Assembly (NCBI RefSeq): GCF_040412425.1
Contig: NC_089781.1
Coordinates: 52,199,727 to 52,263,726 of the forward strand
DNA from: Macrobrachium rosenbergii
Lineage: Eukaryota; Arthropoda; Malacostraca; Decapoda; Palaemonidae
Reading direction: 5' to 3'
Length of the DNA: 64,000 nucleotides
Shown here: positions 19,274 through 31,390 of the stretch, piece by piece
How positions within the stretch are numbered: position 1 is the stretch's first letter
Layout: every line of letters begins with the position of its first letter
Notes under the pieces: model-generated
What the model was told of the DNA's origin: nothing
Database searches by the model: none
What the model saw: the letters and a program-made list of their open reading frames with translations, nothing else
Translations under genes and position numbers: made by a program

Positions 19274-21082
19274 CCCTTAAACGCCGAGCCTCTATTTACA
19301 AAAACGTCTCCCGTATGCCGGCGGCGTTTGGTGAGTTAGCACTTTTCAAAAATCACAGCACGCTTAGTTTTTAAGATTAAGAGTTCATTTTGGCTCCTTT
19401 TTTTGTCATTGCCTGAAGTTTAGTATGTAACCATCAGAAATGAAAAAAAATATCATTATCATATATAAATATTGGAATATATGACAGCGAAAAAACTTAT
19501 ATAATTGTATACAAATCGCTGTAAGCACAACGTTAAAAGCTAATGAGTTAATTTTTTTAGTTGTATTGTACACTAAATTGCGATGATTTTTGTATATAAC
19601 AAATTGTAAAACGATCAAAGCAACACAGAGAAAATATTATCACAAAATGATGCATGAATTCATAACGCTATTACGTAAAAAAATTTTTTTTCAAAAATTC
19701 ACCATAAATCGAAATATTGTGCTAGAGACTTCCCGTTTGTTGAAAAATGAAGCTAATTGATTGAATATTACTAGACTGTAAGTGTTTTAGCTTACAATTG
19801 CAGTTTTCGACCATTTCGGTCTAGTTAAAGTTGACCGAAAGTCAAATTTTTCTATTTATCGTGATTTATATGAAAATATTTCAAAACTGATAAAATACAA
19901 CCATGAGTTATTTTCTGTTGTATTGTACATGAAATTGCACACATTTTCATATATGAAACTTTATGTATCGACTAATATAAAACGGTGCAAATATTACGAC
20001 AATGAGACGAAAGAATTTCTGAGATGTTCGGCCGAAAGCAGACGTAAGGAAAATGTTTTTCAAAAATTCACCATAAATCGAAATATTGTGCTAGAGACTT
20101 CCAATTTATTGAAAAATGAAGGTACATGATTGAATATTACTAGAATGTAAGAGTTTTAGCTTACAATTGCATTTTTACCATTTCGGTCGAGTTAAAGTTG
20201 ACCGAAGGTTGAAATTTTGGCAGTTATCGTGATTTATGTGAAAATATGTCAAAACTGATAAAGCTACAACCATGAGCTATCTTCTGTTGTATTCTACATG
20301 AAATTGCACACATTTTCATCTATAAAAGTTTATGTAACGACTAATGTAAAACGATGCAAACATTACGACAGCGTGACGAAAGAATTTCTGAGATGTTCGG
20401 CTAGAGTTACTGTTGCAACCTGAAGGTTTTGTGAATTAAGGAAATTTTTTTTTTTTTTTTTTTTTTTTGACAGAAATTCACCATAAATCGAAATATTGTG
20501 CTAGAGACTTCCAGTTTGTTGCAAAATGAAGGTACATGATTGAATATTACTAGAATGTAAGCGTTTTAGCATAATTTACTAGAATGTAAGAGTTTTAGCT
20601 TATAATTGCATTTTTTTACCATTTCGATATTAAAGTTGACCAAGGTTGAAATTTTGGCAGTTATCGTGATTTATATGAAAATATTTCAAAACTGATAAAA
20701 GCTACAACCATGAGTTATTTTCTGTATTCTACATGAAATTGCGCACATATCCATATATAAACTTTATGTAATGACTAATTTAAAACAGTGCAAAAATTAC
20801 GACAACGTGAAAAAGAATTTCTGGCGCTGACGTAAGGAAAAAAGTTTTTTTAAAATTCACCATAAATCGAAATATTGTGCAGAGACTTCCAATTGGTTGC
20901 AAAATGAAGGTAAATGATTGAATATTACTAGAATGTAAGAGTTTTAGCTTATAATTGCGTTTTTCGACCATTTCGGTCGAGTCAAAGTTGACTGAAGGTT
21001 GAAATTTTTGTAGTCGGGATCCGATTGGCACCCAACAGACAATTTTAGTCGACGTCTGATACGTCCAGTAGGCGTTTAAGGG
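19274..21082. mobile_element. Non-autonomous piggyBac-like element, 1.8 kb, in TTAA
   Basis: The element begins CCCTTAAACGCC at 19274 and ends GGCGTTTAAGGG at 21082, a perfect 12-base inverted repeat. TTAA flanks it on both sides (19270-19273 and 21083-21086). Uninterrupted IA copies read CATGCCATATTAAGAGATGG (29221) or CATGCCATAATAAAAGATGG, so removing the element and one TTAA restores the expected site. TTAA duplication and a CCC start are hallmarks of the piggyBac superfamily. No transposase frame is present; the interior is mostly a tandem repeat, so mobility would need enzyme in trans. Confidence 0.85.
19690..21015. repeat. Internal tandem repeat of 370-410 bp in the piggyBac-like element
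   Basis: The landmark ATTCACCATAAATCGAAATA recurs at about 19697, 20066, 20476 and 20855. Each unit continues with TGAATATTACTAGAATGTAA, an ACCATTTCGGTCGAGTTAAA block and TGAAATTGCACACATTTTCA. The last unit is partial. One unit contains a poly(T) run (about 20448-20468). No open frame of meaningful length. Confidence 0.85.
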
Positions 21083-21089
21083 TTAAAAG

Positions 21090-23590
21090 ATGAGAAAAGA
21101 ACAGTCTTGATCCAAAAGAAATAAGTAATATAATGGGAGAAAATTTAGCAAATGTAAGTAGTGATAAGAATTTAGATGAACACTTCCGCACAAAAAAAAT
21201 AAAATAGAATTAATAGCAATAAATTTTGAAATAATAGAAGATATATATATGATAATAGAAAATTTAGTATGTCAGAGATGGAACATGCTCTCTCGAACAG
21301 CAATAAATCTGCTCCTAGAGGTGACAATATTTGTTTTGAGATGATCCGCCACTTAGCACCTTTGGTAAGGTCATACTAATTAGAGTTTTATAGTCATTTA
21401 TGGCTTCGAAATTTATTTCCAGATGAATGGCGTAAAGCTGTAATAATTCCTATCCCCAAACCTGGAAAGGATCAAACGAATAATTACAGACCAATTTCTT
21501 TAACAAGCTGCTTATGCAAATTGTTAGAGAAAATGGTAAATGTTCGACTAATATGGTACATTCGAGAAAAATAAAAATTTTAACTCCCACTCAGCTTGGG
21601 TCACAGTGTAACAGATCCACATTGATTCTCTCTGTAGCTTAGAGATCATATACATAGAGGTTTTGGAACGAAAACAAATTACTGTAGCTGTCTTTTTGAC
21701 ATTGAAAAGCATACGATACTGCTATGGAGGTATGCTATATTAAAACTTTACAAACAACAACATCCGTGGACATTTACCTAGGTTTATACAAAACTTTGGA
21801 CAAACTGGCAATTTTTGGTGGGTGAGAAATGATGATGGTCTGTCTAGAACATTTCCACTTAGAAATGGTGTCTCCACAGGAAGCCGCCCTAGCGCACGCT
21901 GTTTACTTTAGCAATTAATGATATCAGTAAAAATCTACCTATTGGCATTAAAAGTAACCTGTATATGGATGATTTTGCCATATATTATTCGGCATCCTGA
22001 ATAAAACACGCAGAAAGAATCGTTAATAAAAGCATAATAAAAATAGATGAATGGGCCTCATCTGTAGGCTTTAAATTTTCCATAGATAAAACTCAAGCAA
22101 TCTTGTTTTATAGAAATAAAAAGTGGAAAAAAGGTTAGGAAATAGATTTAAAAATCAGAAACCATAGTATACCAATTGGCCAAACAGCAAAATTTTTGGG
22201 ATTAGTATTTCTGATACTCCACTTAAAACTGAGAGCCTACAGCTACATGTGTAAAATCTAAAAGCAAAAGAGCATTAAATCTAATTAGAAAACTATTGAA
22301 CACTACTTGGGGAGCCGATAGACATACAGACATACCTACTGTACTGTATAAGGCAACAGCTCTTGTCCATCATTGATTATGGAAGGAAGTATATGGCTCG
22401 GCATCTGACGCAGTGCTGGAAATGTTAGACCCTGTTCACAATGAAGGCCTTAGAATATGCTTAGGAGCCTTTAGATCATCACCAAAATCATCGTTAAAAA
22501 GTGCTTTAAGAATTCAAACTAGTGATTCTCCAACCAAAAAATTATTTGAATTAAGAGATGTATTTATAAATAACCATCCACCACCTTTCCCAATTAGAGC
22601 TAGAAGATTGTTTGAGTCACTGAATATAAATATACAGGTGCCTATAATAGTAAAATCACCTCTTCCTGACAATGAATAAATGAGAATTTGCACACCTCAA
22701 GTATTTATCAAAAGTAATTCATATATACCTGAACAATTATAGACAACACATACAATAGAGCATATAAAATAGAAAAGGTCCACACATGTAATGTATACAG
22801 ATGGATCTAAATCAGAACACAGAGTAGATATGCTGCAGTGTCCCAAGACAAAACCATCAGTTCTCTTCCTAATAATGCTTCTGTATTTACAGCAGAATTG
22901 TATGGAATTGCATCAGCTATGCAAATAATCAAAGAATCATTCTTCAATAATTTTGTGATTTTTCAATGATTCAAGAAGGCCATAGAAGTTTATTCAGAGT
23001 TACAAATAAAAAATAATATAGTACAACAAATTAAATTATATCTCAATAAATTATATAACAATGGAAAAAATGGTAATATGCTGATACCTGCTCATGTAGG
23101 GACCAAAGGAATGAAGATGGTATAAAAGCGGCTAAAGCAGCAACTCACATGACAAGATCAAACGTGAATATCTCCTGTTACTGATTATGTAACCTGCATA
23201 AAAAATGGGTATCATAAATAAAAATGACAATATATATGGGATGAAGAACCTGGAAAGTAATAAACTGAAAGAAATAAAACCTAATGTTAAAAATGCAGCT
23301 CATCATATCATAGCGAGAGACACACACAAGTAATTTTAACACGCCCCCCAGAATAGGCCATACTGTACCTGATACATGAGCACTTAATGAGCAGCCCACA
23401 TGGCCCGGCTCCTGAGTGCTCAGAATGCAGAGTAATAATAATGGTCAGACATGTGTTATTGTGAATGTCCAAAGTTTGACCAACAACGAATGTCTACTTC
23501 TGGAAATAGATCAATGAAAAAAAGTTTGTCGGAATCTTTCACATTTTCAATCGTTCCAATTTTGATGTTCTCGAAGAACTGTAATTTAAT
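21090..23590 (+). pseudogene. IA-1 ORF2 RT, RNase H and C-terminal motif, broken
   Basis: It continues the ORF2 linker after the inserted element. RT blocks are AVIIPIPKPGKD (21435), NNYRPISLTSCLCKLLEKMV, a degraded DIEKAYDT block and YMDDFAIYYS (21960). RNase H starts near 22795 with YTDGSKSEH and AELYGIASAM; the final EADK-type block is degraded near 23110. The C-terminal Cys/His motif (CECPKFDQQR) lies near 23460. Deletions and stops are frequent, making this less complete than the copy at 39107-42863. Confidence 0.8.
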
Positions 23591-23947
23591 TAATAAAATA
23601 TAAAAATTAGTAAATAAAGCATGAAAAAGCCTTTTAACATTTGAATTTTACAAAAAAGGAAAATTTAAAGATTTAGCTAATTTATATTCTGAATTTTAAT
23701 ATACCGTTTTAGTAAGTATGAATGTAATAAAGCTCGAGTAAATATTTATTGTATGAGAGGATGCTTTTTGTGCAGTTTTAATTTCATTTTAATTCATTCA
23801 TCATTGTATCGAATGATCTATTAGGTCCTAGTGCTTGACTTCAAGGCTGGACCTAGTATTTTAATCAAATCCTTCGGGCCAGCCCTATGAGAGCTGAAAG
23901 TCAGCTCAGTGGTCTGGTTAAACTACTTTAATAATAATAATAATAAT
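23591..23947 (+). other. IA-1 3' untranslated region with conserved hairpin and (TAA)n
   Basis: It contains GGGCCAGCCCTATGAGAGCT, then a 7-bp stem GAGCTGA/TCAGCTC around a three-base loop, then AGTGGTCTGGTTAAACTA and six TAA units. The same order ends every other IA 3' end here. In non-LTR elements the 3' end of the RNA is usually the RT recognition site. Confidence 0.8.
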
Positions 23948-24696
23948 CCTATTATTGACTATATAAAATATATGAAAACAATCATTGTAAGTAAATGGCA
24001 AAATATATGGAATGAAGAACTTGAAAGTAATAAATTAACCAGATAAAATCCAGTGTTGGAAAATGGAGTTCATCATATCAGAGACACACAAGTAATTCTG
24101 ACATGTCTTCGAATAGGCCATACTCGTTTGGCACATGGATACTTAATGAACAGTCACATGGCCCTCCTCCCGAATGCCCCGAGTGCAAAGTGATGATAAC
24201 AGTCAAGTATGTATTGTGTGAATGTCCAAAATATAACCTGCAGCGATTATCAAATTTTGGAAGTAGATCAATGTAGGAAATTTTGTCAGAATCTTCTATA
24301 TTTGCAGTAATTCTAATTTTAATGTTCATGAGGAACTGTGATTTGATTAATAAAATATAAAAATAAGTAAATAGTAAAAATACGAAAACCCTTAGGGCAT
24401 TTAATGAATTTTAAAACAAAATTTTAAAATGTTACTTAACTTATCCTGAATTTTATTATACCCTTTTTTGTGTATATGGAAACATGAGTAAATGTATTTA
24501 TTGTGCCTGTGTTCCAGTATGAGAGTGTATGCCGTTGTGCAGTTTTTAATTTCATTTTCTTCCATACATCATCATAGTGACCTGTTTGGTCCCAGTGCTT
24601 GGCCTCTGGCCTAGACCTGGCATTTCATTCACATCCTTCGGGCCAGCCCTATGAGAGCTGATAGTCAGGTCAGTGGTCTGGTTAAACTTTTAATAA
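23948..24696 (+). mobile_element. IA-2: 5'-truncated I-like copy, 3' end only
   Basis: It starts directly after the IA-1 tail with sequence from just after the RNase H domain (PIIDYIKYMKTIIVSKWQN). It carries the C-terminal Cys/His motif (CPECKVMITVKYVLCECPKY, near 24170-24235) and a full 3' untranslated region ending TTTTAATAATAAT near 24696. 5' truncation is typical of target-primed reverse transcription that stops early. Confidence 0.8.
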
Positions 24697-25879
24697 TAAT
24701 GTGCATTATCGCTTCAGCTTCCATTTCAGTAGGCAGGTGGTTGCTCTTAGTAGTCTCAACATTCCATTTTAAGGATTTCAACTCCTTTTCCAGTTGCAGG
24801 AGTTTCCATCGGTAGACGGTTATTGTTTCATTTATCAGGAGTTTGTTCAGTACCGTCAACTTCGTTACTCTTTGCTATCAAGTGTTGTAGTCTTCGCTCC
24901 AGTCACTATGGTGTAATTTTGCAGCTAAGACTTATTTTCCCTGCCTTGCTTTGGTAGGGAGGGCAATTACTTGTGCTTCTGTTGATTGATTAGTCAGGTG
25001 TCTGGCATAGGTAACCAATGTATAAGTGGTCACAATTTCTTTTTTGAAGAGGTTAATTGCTTTCTGTAAGGAGAGGTTAACATATGATATGCAGCCAGAG
25101 CCTTCATTTGAGCTGGGTATTTCATTCAAGGCTTTAATGTGCAGTTCATGAAAGGAGTCTCTCCTAAGATTTTTTCTTTCTGTTGTCATATATTGGGACT
25201 AAAGAGAAACTACTTAGCAAGCTTAGTCTTCTTGCCAAGTCTGGAGGTAGCATTGGAGAAGGATTAGTCCCAGTGCAGGTTTTTGCTTTTTGGAGTTGAA
25301 GATATTCTCACTGTTGGAGGTTTTCCTGCAGAGAACAATTTCACCTTTATTTGCAGTGTTGCCACTGATCGCTTCTAAGAGGTTTTCAGTCCTTATAGGA
25401 GTTTTTTTTTTTTTTTCGAAGCAGAGGTCTTCTCATCAAGGTCATATGATTTTGGAGTTTTTTTTGACCTGGCAAGAATCAGGCTTGGGTTCTTTCCTAT
25501 TACCTGAACATGGATCATCAGGTCATCTCTTATCAGATTTGATAGTTTGCTTCCTCATGGTTAGCTGGACAGTCCTTTAGATGCCTCGCATAGGTCTGGG
25601 GCACGATTATAGGAGATCTAGAACTTTAGGGAGTTTAACCAGTATTGAGGAGGTCTGTTACAACTATAATCCCGCATTCTTAGTAAAGTTAAGGAGGAAC
25701 TTCAAAGCAGTTTGTATGTAGAGTAAAGCACAATAGCAGTGTTACCAGACAACCATCTTCCTACTTTAGGTACACATATATACATATCTTTCTTTGTCTG
25801 CATCTTTTCCCCACTTCTATGTGGTATTGATGTTTCTAACAGGCTTTCTCTGATCTGGCTTGGCAAAACACATCATCCT
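24697..25879 (-). other. Unassigned region with degenerate coding-like frames on the minus strand
   Basis: On the minus strand, 25189-24932 opens with MTTERKNLRRDSFHELHIKA and continues through LQKAINLFKKEIVTTYTLVT to QGK. After stops, a second frame (24859-24665) reads INETITVYRWKLLQLEKELK, which looks helical. Together they could be one decayed protein read from about 25190 down to 24700. I do not recognise the family. The remaining bases to 25879 show no structure beyond T-rich runs. Confidence 0.25.
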
Positions 25880-26474
25880 CAGACACCCCTTGTTTTGGGG
25901 ATCGCTGACGTGGTGAGGGCTCTTGAACCCAAGGAATCTGTTCCCCGGTTTGAGTCCAAGAGTCCCATGTACCATTCTGTATTCTTTTGAGTTAATTTTT
26001 GTGGAATTTTCCGCTTTTGCCAAAATTTATTGAACCTGATAAACAGGAAAAGATATCAAAACTGGGATTGGGTTTATATCTGAAGCTAAATAGTGGGGAA
26101 ATGTAGTAGGACCATCAACTGTCTGATAATGTCTTCAGACCTGAGAGTATCAGTAGGCGGAATCCATTTTTTGTGGCTGACCACGGATTCCAGGGGTCTG
26201 GTTCTGTGGATAGGACTCTTGGTATTCATCTGGTTTGCCCAGCAACATGATTAGGTGGGGATGATTGCATTCCAGTAACATTGACAATCCTAGCAAGTGG
26301 GTTTGGCATACACTTGGGCCACTCTAATCATGTTGTGCCATCCCCTTTGGGGTAGGGTAGGGAGCGGATATTTGAAGTTAGTTCTGACTTGTGCCACTGG
26401 TGGATGAATAAACCCCATGAAAGACTCCAAGACATCTTTTAAGGTTTTCAGCGTTTTTTTCACTTCAACCTCAA
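25880..26474 (+). promoter_or_regulatory. IA-3 5' untranslated region
   Basis: Same landmark order as the IA-1 5' region. The GGTTTGAGTCCAAGAGTCCC segment is at 25938. Some 12 bases around the ACCTGAGAGT block are deleted compared with IA-1. Confidence 0.7.
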
Positions 26475-28155
26475 TGCTAAGTTATACTGCATTTGGCACC
26501 CTGGGCCTTTGATGGTAGCCACCGGGGCACTGGTGACAACTGCTGAACCTCCTCTGACAACCTCTCTTGGAAAATCAAGAAAAATACTAATGTAATTACA
26601 CTGGAGCCCTATGCGCCAATAAAAGCAAACCAAAAAGGCAACTACCTTGGATCATTCTTTGACTCTCTTTGGGAGTGTGTTGGTCACGATTCCTGACCTT
26701 AGAAATAGAGAGAAAATATCGGCATTGGAAATTGAAACTTCCCTGTTGAATCGACATTCAACTACTGAAATGTTGTCTGATAAATGAAAGATCAGATGTG
26801 GGTTGATAGAAACCACAACAAAAAAATCAGTCAGACAACTACTTAACTATAAAAATATTGACAATATAAAGGTACATGGAAAAACATGACAATATGAATA
26901 TAGTGTACAGGGCACCATAGTGCTCCCTGATAATGATGAAGAACTAGTAGAAAAAAATATATTGATGGATTCCTGTAAAAAAAGGTACAACAATGTACAA
27001 GATTGTGAAATATACAACATAGCCAGTAGATGGAGTAATGGAAAAACACTGAAAATAGCAAAGATAAAATTCGAAGGCCATGAATTACCCTTGACAATTA
27101 GTAAAAACCAGGCCAGAGCAGAGAACTGAGACCATATGTTCCAAAACCACTACAGTGCCAAAACTATATGTGCATATTGTAGATCTGACAAACATATCAC
27201 ACAGTGGAGGTGTGGTGAACCAAAATTCGTTAACTATGGACAAAATCACCATGCAAGATCTAAGGAGTGTATGTATTATATATACAATACAGAATTAAAA
27301 TTACTTCAGGAAAGGACAGGAATGCCTATAAAAGAGGCCAAATTAGAGTTAAAAGTTAGAGGAATGCATGATCCCACGAGGAAACGAATGTTTTCTGCTG
27401 TAACTAGATCAAACAGTGAAACAAAAATGGAAATACATAAGAGTAACAAAACCATGATAGATCAGTCTCAAAGAAAAATAACCTCTTTGCAAGAAGAAAC
27501 TAATACTGTATAGCAAAGAACCAAGAAAAGTATACAAATATTTGTTCAAATTCATTTGAGATATTAAGAGAAATGGAAACACTAGAAGATAACACAAGCA
27601 CCACAGAAATATTAGAAGATAGTTTTGATGAATTAGAAACTAAAGAAAAAAAAGAGATCTTTAGAGAGAACTCCACCCAAGACCAACAAAAAAACAACTA
27701 TTATTAGAGATACATCCATTAAAATAAAGGTGAGAGATCCGAAGAAAGAACATAAACCAGAAAATGATAAGAATATACCTTTGTCTCCTAAAGTAATAAT
27801 AAAACCAAAGGAAACAGATACCCAGAACATCAAATAGTTAGTAGAGGAACAAACCATTGACAAGAATGATTATGTGATGGGAGAAGAGATTACTCCATCA
27901 CCAATAATAGGTGCAGCAAGAGTAAACGCAGAAACGACACATGTGGATGTAATGAATGTTTCATTGCATTGTGCAACAAAAACAAAAGCATAACAAAGGA
28001 CAGTTTATCAAACACTATAGGAATTTTTATAAGATACAGAAATAAAGAAACTACTAGTTGAGACACTCGAGAAAAGGGCTGTATGTGCATTGGACACATA
28101 ATGCCTTATAAAGAAAAACAAATAAATATTGTAAATAGGATTTTAGAAAAAGTGT
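26475..28155 (+). pseudogene. IA-3 ORF1, broken
   Basis: Pieces in order: EIETSLLNRHSTTEM-like (26730), KKRYNNVQDCEIYNIASRWS (26965-27030), KIAKIKFEGHELPLTI, knuckles CAYCRSDKHITQWRC (27165 on) and the NYGQNHHARSKEC third knuckle, in which a Cys is changed to Tyr. Then come MYYIYNTELKLLQERTGMPI and KVRGMHDPTRKR, a Lys/Glu-rich middle, and a Cys cluster (CNECFIALCNKN, 27945-27985) with the distal CMCIGH near 28085. The first knuckle is largely deleted. Frameshifts and stops occur throughout. Confidence 0.75.
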
Positions 28156-28219
28156 AAATTGATGATCCACAAAAAGAAAATAACACTTGAACACACTAAT
28201 GTTATACTTTCAATAATTA

Positions 28220-30640
28220 AATTATACAATGGAAAGTAAATGGTCTACAGACTAGACTACATTTGGGAGAAATACAATGATTACTAAGGGAATATGAACC
28301 AGTGATACTATATGTTTATAACATGTCAACAAAACAATATCAGCAATAGATAAATATACTTTAGTATCTATAACTGGAGAATAAGAAGGAAATTTAGGTA
28401 CTGCCATATATGTACTGTACATAACAAAGTATGTTGGTGACAGAGTACCTGCACACTTTGGTGACCTGCAAATATCAAGTATTAAAATACAAATAAAAAC
28501 TATAGTTACACGTAATTTATCAACAATGCCAAGGAACCTACATTAATAGTAGGTGATTTTAACACAACCCAATATGGGACTGTAATTGTACAAACTCAAA
28601 TAGAACAGGAACGTAAAATAGAAGAATTCATGAATTCAAATGACATGTGCTGCATAAGTGATGACGAAATTAGCACATATTTTTCATAAGCACGTGGAAT
28701 ATTTTCCTCAGTAGACTTAACTTTATGTACAACAAGTATAGCGTTGAACAACTAGTATAGTTGGACAGATTGATTGGAATACTGTTGATGACTTGCACAC
28801 CAGTGATCATTTCCCAATATTAATTTCCTTATTGCAAAATAATCCTGCACACTAGACGTATCCCACCATTTGAATATTTAAAAGACCATAATGAAACTAA
28901 TAAATTTTTTGTTGATTTCATTAAAAATGCTGCTGATAAAGCAATAACTAAGTCAAACCCCATCCAACAAACACAAAGTTCCCTTATGGTCTGATGAGTT
29001 AACAGAATTAATAAATACAAAACACTCAGTAGGGAGACGATTAGACCATTTGAATGAAATCAGTTGTACTTGTAAACAAATAAAATTTCTGCAAAATTTA
29101 AAAGTAGACCAAGGAAGAACTATTTCATGGAGGAAATATATCAGATCTTTAATAATAGTCCCATAAAAAGATATGGGAAAATTAGAAAATAAATGGTACC
29201 CATGTTAAAAACCACGTAGACATGCCATATTAAGAGATGGGGAAAGAAATACTTGATCCAAAAGAAAATAAGTAATATAATGGGAGAAAATTTAGCAAAA
29301 TGTGTTAGTGATAAAAATTTAGATCAACACTCCAATAAAAAAAATAAATAAAATAGAATTACTAATAATAAATTTTGAAACAATAGGAAGATATATTAGA
29401 ATAGAAAATTTAATATGTCAGAGATGGAATATGCTCTCTGAACAGCAATAAAATCTTGCTCCTAGAGGTGACAATATTTGTTTTGAGATGATCTACACTT
29501 AGCAATTGGCAAGGTCATACTAATTAGAGTTTTATAACTTTCTATGGCTTCGGAAATTTATTTCAGAGGAATGGCGTAAAGCATAATAATTCCGTATCCC
29601 CAAACTCTCTGAAAGGATCCCACACGTAAATAATTACAGACCAATTTCTTTAACAAGCTGCTTTTTGAAATTGTTAGAGAAGATAGTAAAGCTCGACTAA
29701 CATGGCACATTCTAGAAAATAAAATTTTAACTCCCACTCAGCTGTAGCTTAGAAGACCATATACGTGGAGGTTTTGAACAAAAACAAATTACTGTAGCTG
29801 TCTTTTTTGACATTTAAAAAGCATACAATACTACATGGAGGTATGCTATATTAAAAACTTTGCAAAACAACAACATCCGTGGACATTCACCTAGGTTTAT
29901 ACAGAACTTTTTAACATCGCAGTTTTCAGGTGAGAATTGATGATGATCTGTCTAGAACATTTCCACTGGAAAATGGTGTTCCACAGGGAAGCGTCCTTAG
30001 TGGCACACTGTTTACTTTAGCAATTAATATCAGTAAAAATCTACCTATTGGCATTGGGGTGCTAACCTGTATATGGATGATTTACATATATTATCTTAGC
30101 ACCCGAGTGTGTGTGCAGAATGAACCATTAATAAAAGTGATAAAAATAGATGAATGGGCCTCATCTGTAGGCTTCTAAATTTTCCATAGATAAAACTCAA
30201 GCAGTCATGTTTCTTTAAAAATAAAAGGGAAAAAAGGGAAGAAATAGATTTAAAATCAGAAACCAGTTTACCAATTGCCAAACAAAATTTTTGGGATTAG
30301 TATTTGATACTCACTTGAAAATGGAGAGCCCATTACATATGTAAAATCTAAAAGTAAAGAGCATTAAATCTAATTAGAAAAATATCGAACACTACTTGGG
30401 GGAGCCGATAGACATACCCTTACTGTACTGTATAAGACAACAGTTCTGTCCATCATTGATTATGGAAGGAAATATATGGTTCAGCATCTGACGCATCTGC
30501 TGAAAATGTTAGACCCCTTGACAATGAAGGCCTTAGAATATGCTGGCCTTTGGGCCTGGGTCCTCACCAAAATCATCCTTACAAGTTTTTGGTTTAACTG
30601 GACTTTGTCATTTCCATAGAGAGCTAGTAAAATTTTACTG
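28220..30640 (+). pseudogene. IA-3 ORF2, broken and truncated
   Basis: Endonuclease traces: the CATGTCAAC segment (His in place of catalytic Glu, 28322), LIVGDFN near 28545 and HTSDHFPILISLL near 28800. RT traces: GVPQGSVLSGTLFTLAIN (29975-30030) and a degraded MDDLHI-type catalytic block near 30075. Similarity ends soon after a degraded WGADRHTLTVLY and NEGLRI. RNase H is absent. Confidence 0.75.
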
Positions 30641-30649
30641 CTTAGTGAG

Positions 30650-31390
30650 TCTGAGAAGGAAAAATTTTTGGAAGGGGTTAGTATTTATAAACAAATCCAA
30701 TTTTCCCAATTAGAGTTGTGGTTGTTGAGTCAATACCGAGATAGTTTGGACCTAAGAGATGGTGACAATGGGAAAACGAGAATTTTCCACACTGCTATCT
30801 TTATCAAAAAAAAACTCATCTACAACGGGAACACCCATCGAATCCAGGGGCTGGTTTTTATAAACCAAAAGTGGGACCACATCACGGCTTTGTCCAGAAG
30901 CCCAATCAGAACACGGAGTGGGGAGTCAGTCCCCATTAGTGGGGCAGAACTCCATTAGGCGGATTGGCTTATACCTGGGCCACTGCAAGCGTACTGGTGC
31001 TATCCTGAAAGGGTAGGGTATGGGGTGGACTGTTGGGAGTCAACTCTCACTTGTGCCATTGGTGGAGAATGCGAATACCTGACTGATCTAAACTTTCTTG
31101 ATATGACCAAGCAGTTTTGGGTTTTGGATGAACCAGTTTGTGTGTGGTGGTCTGATGTAGCATGCTTGGCATCTTGGGGTCTCTTCAAAATTGTGTTGGG
31201 GTGGGGAAGCTGAAAGTAATGCCCAGTTTGTCCTTTTTGATATGCTGTCGGGGTCTGTGCGGGGCTCTTGGGTGTCGGGTGTGCACTTTTGGACCTTTGC
31301 ATGTGGACTGGTTTAAACTTATGGATTTGGCTTTTAGTTCTCCCTCCCCTGGATCCGATGACTTAACGGCACTGGCAAAAAACTTCTGGC
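30650..31390 (+). promoter_or_regulatory. IB 5' untranslated region
   Basis: A diverged version of the IA 5' region, recognised by GGCTTATACCTGGGCCACTG at 30966, AAGGGTAGGGTATGGGGTGG and TCTCACTTGTGCCATTGGTG near 31046. Open frames within (such as 30668-30958) have no motif and are taken as chance. Confidence 0.55.

Larger units (their letters stand above)
15478..23947 (+). mobile_element. IA-1: I-superfamily non-LTR retrotransposon, decayed and interrupted
   Basis: Full-length layout: 5' untranslated region, ORF1 with Cys/His knuckles, ORF2 with endonuclease, RT, RNase H and a C-terminal Cys/His motif, and a 3' untranslated region ending in (TAA)n at about 23928-23947. RNase H within ORF2 and a TAA-type tail rather than poly(A) point to the I superfamily; an I or Nimb-type clade seems likely. 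A TTAA-flanked element (19274-21082) splits ORF2. Many frameshifts and stops show this copy is dead. Confidence 0.85.
25880..30640 (+). mobile_element. IA-3: strongly decayed I-like copy, 3' truncated
   Basis: The 5' untranslated region (25880-26474) shares the CGTGGTGAGGGCTCTTGAAC start and the TGTTGTGCCATCCCCTTTGG block with IA-1. ORF1, endonuclease and RT follow in order. The sequence loses similarity after about 30640, within the segment that follows RT, just before the IB element. Deletions in ORF2 make it shorter than IA-4. Confidence 0.8.

Noticed and set aside
31000..31302. 100-codon minus-strand frame in the IB 5' region
   Set aside because: The region matches the IA 5' untranslated region on the plus strand and has no protein motif.
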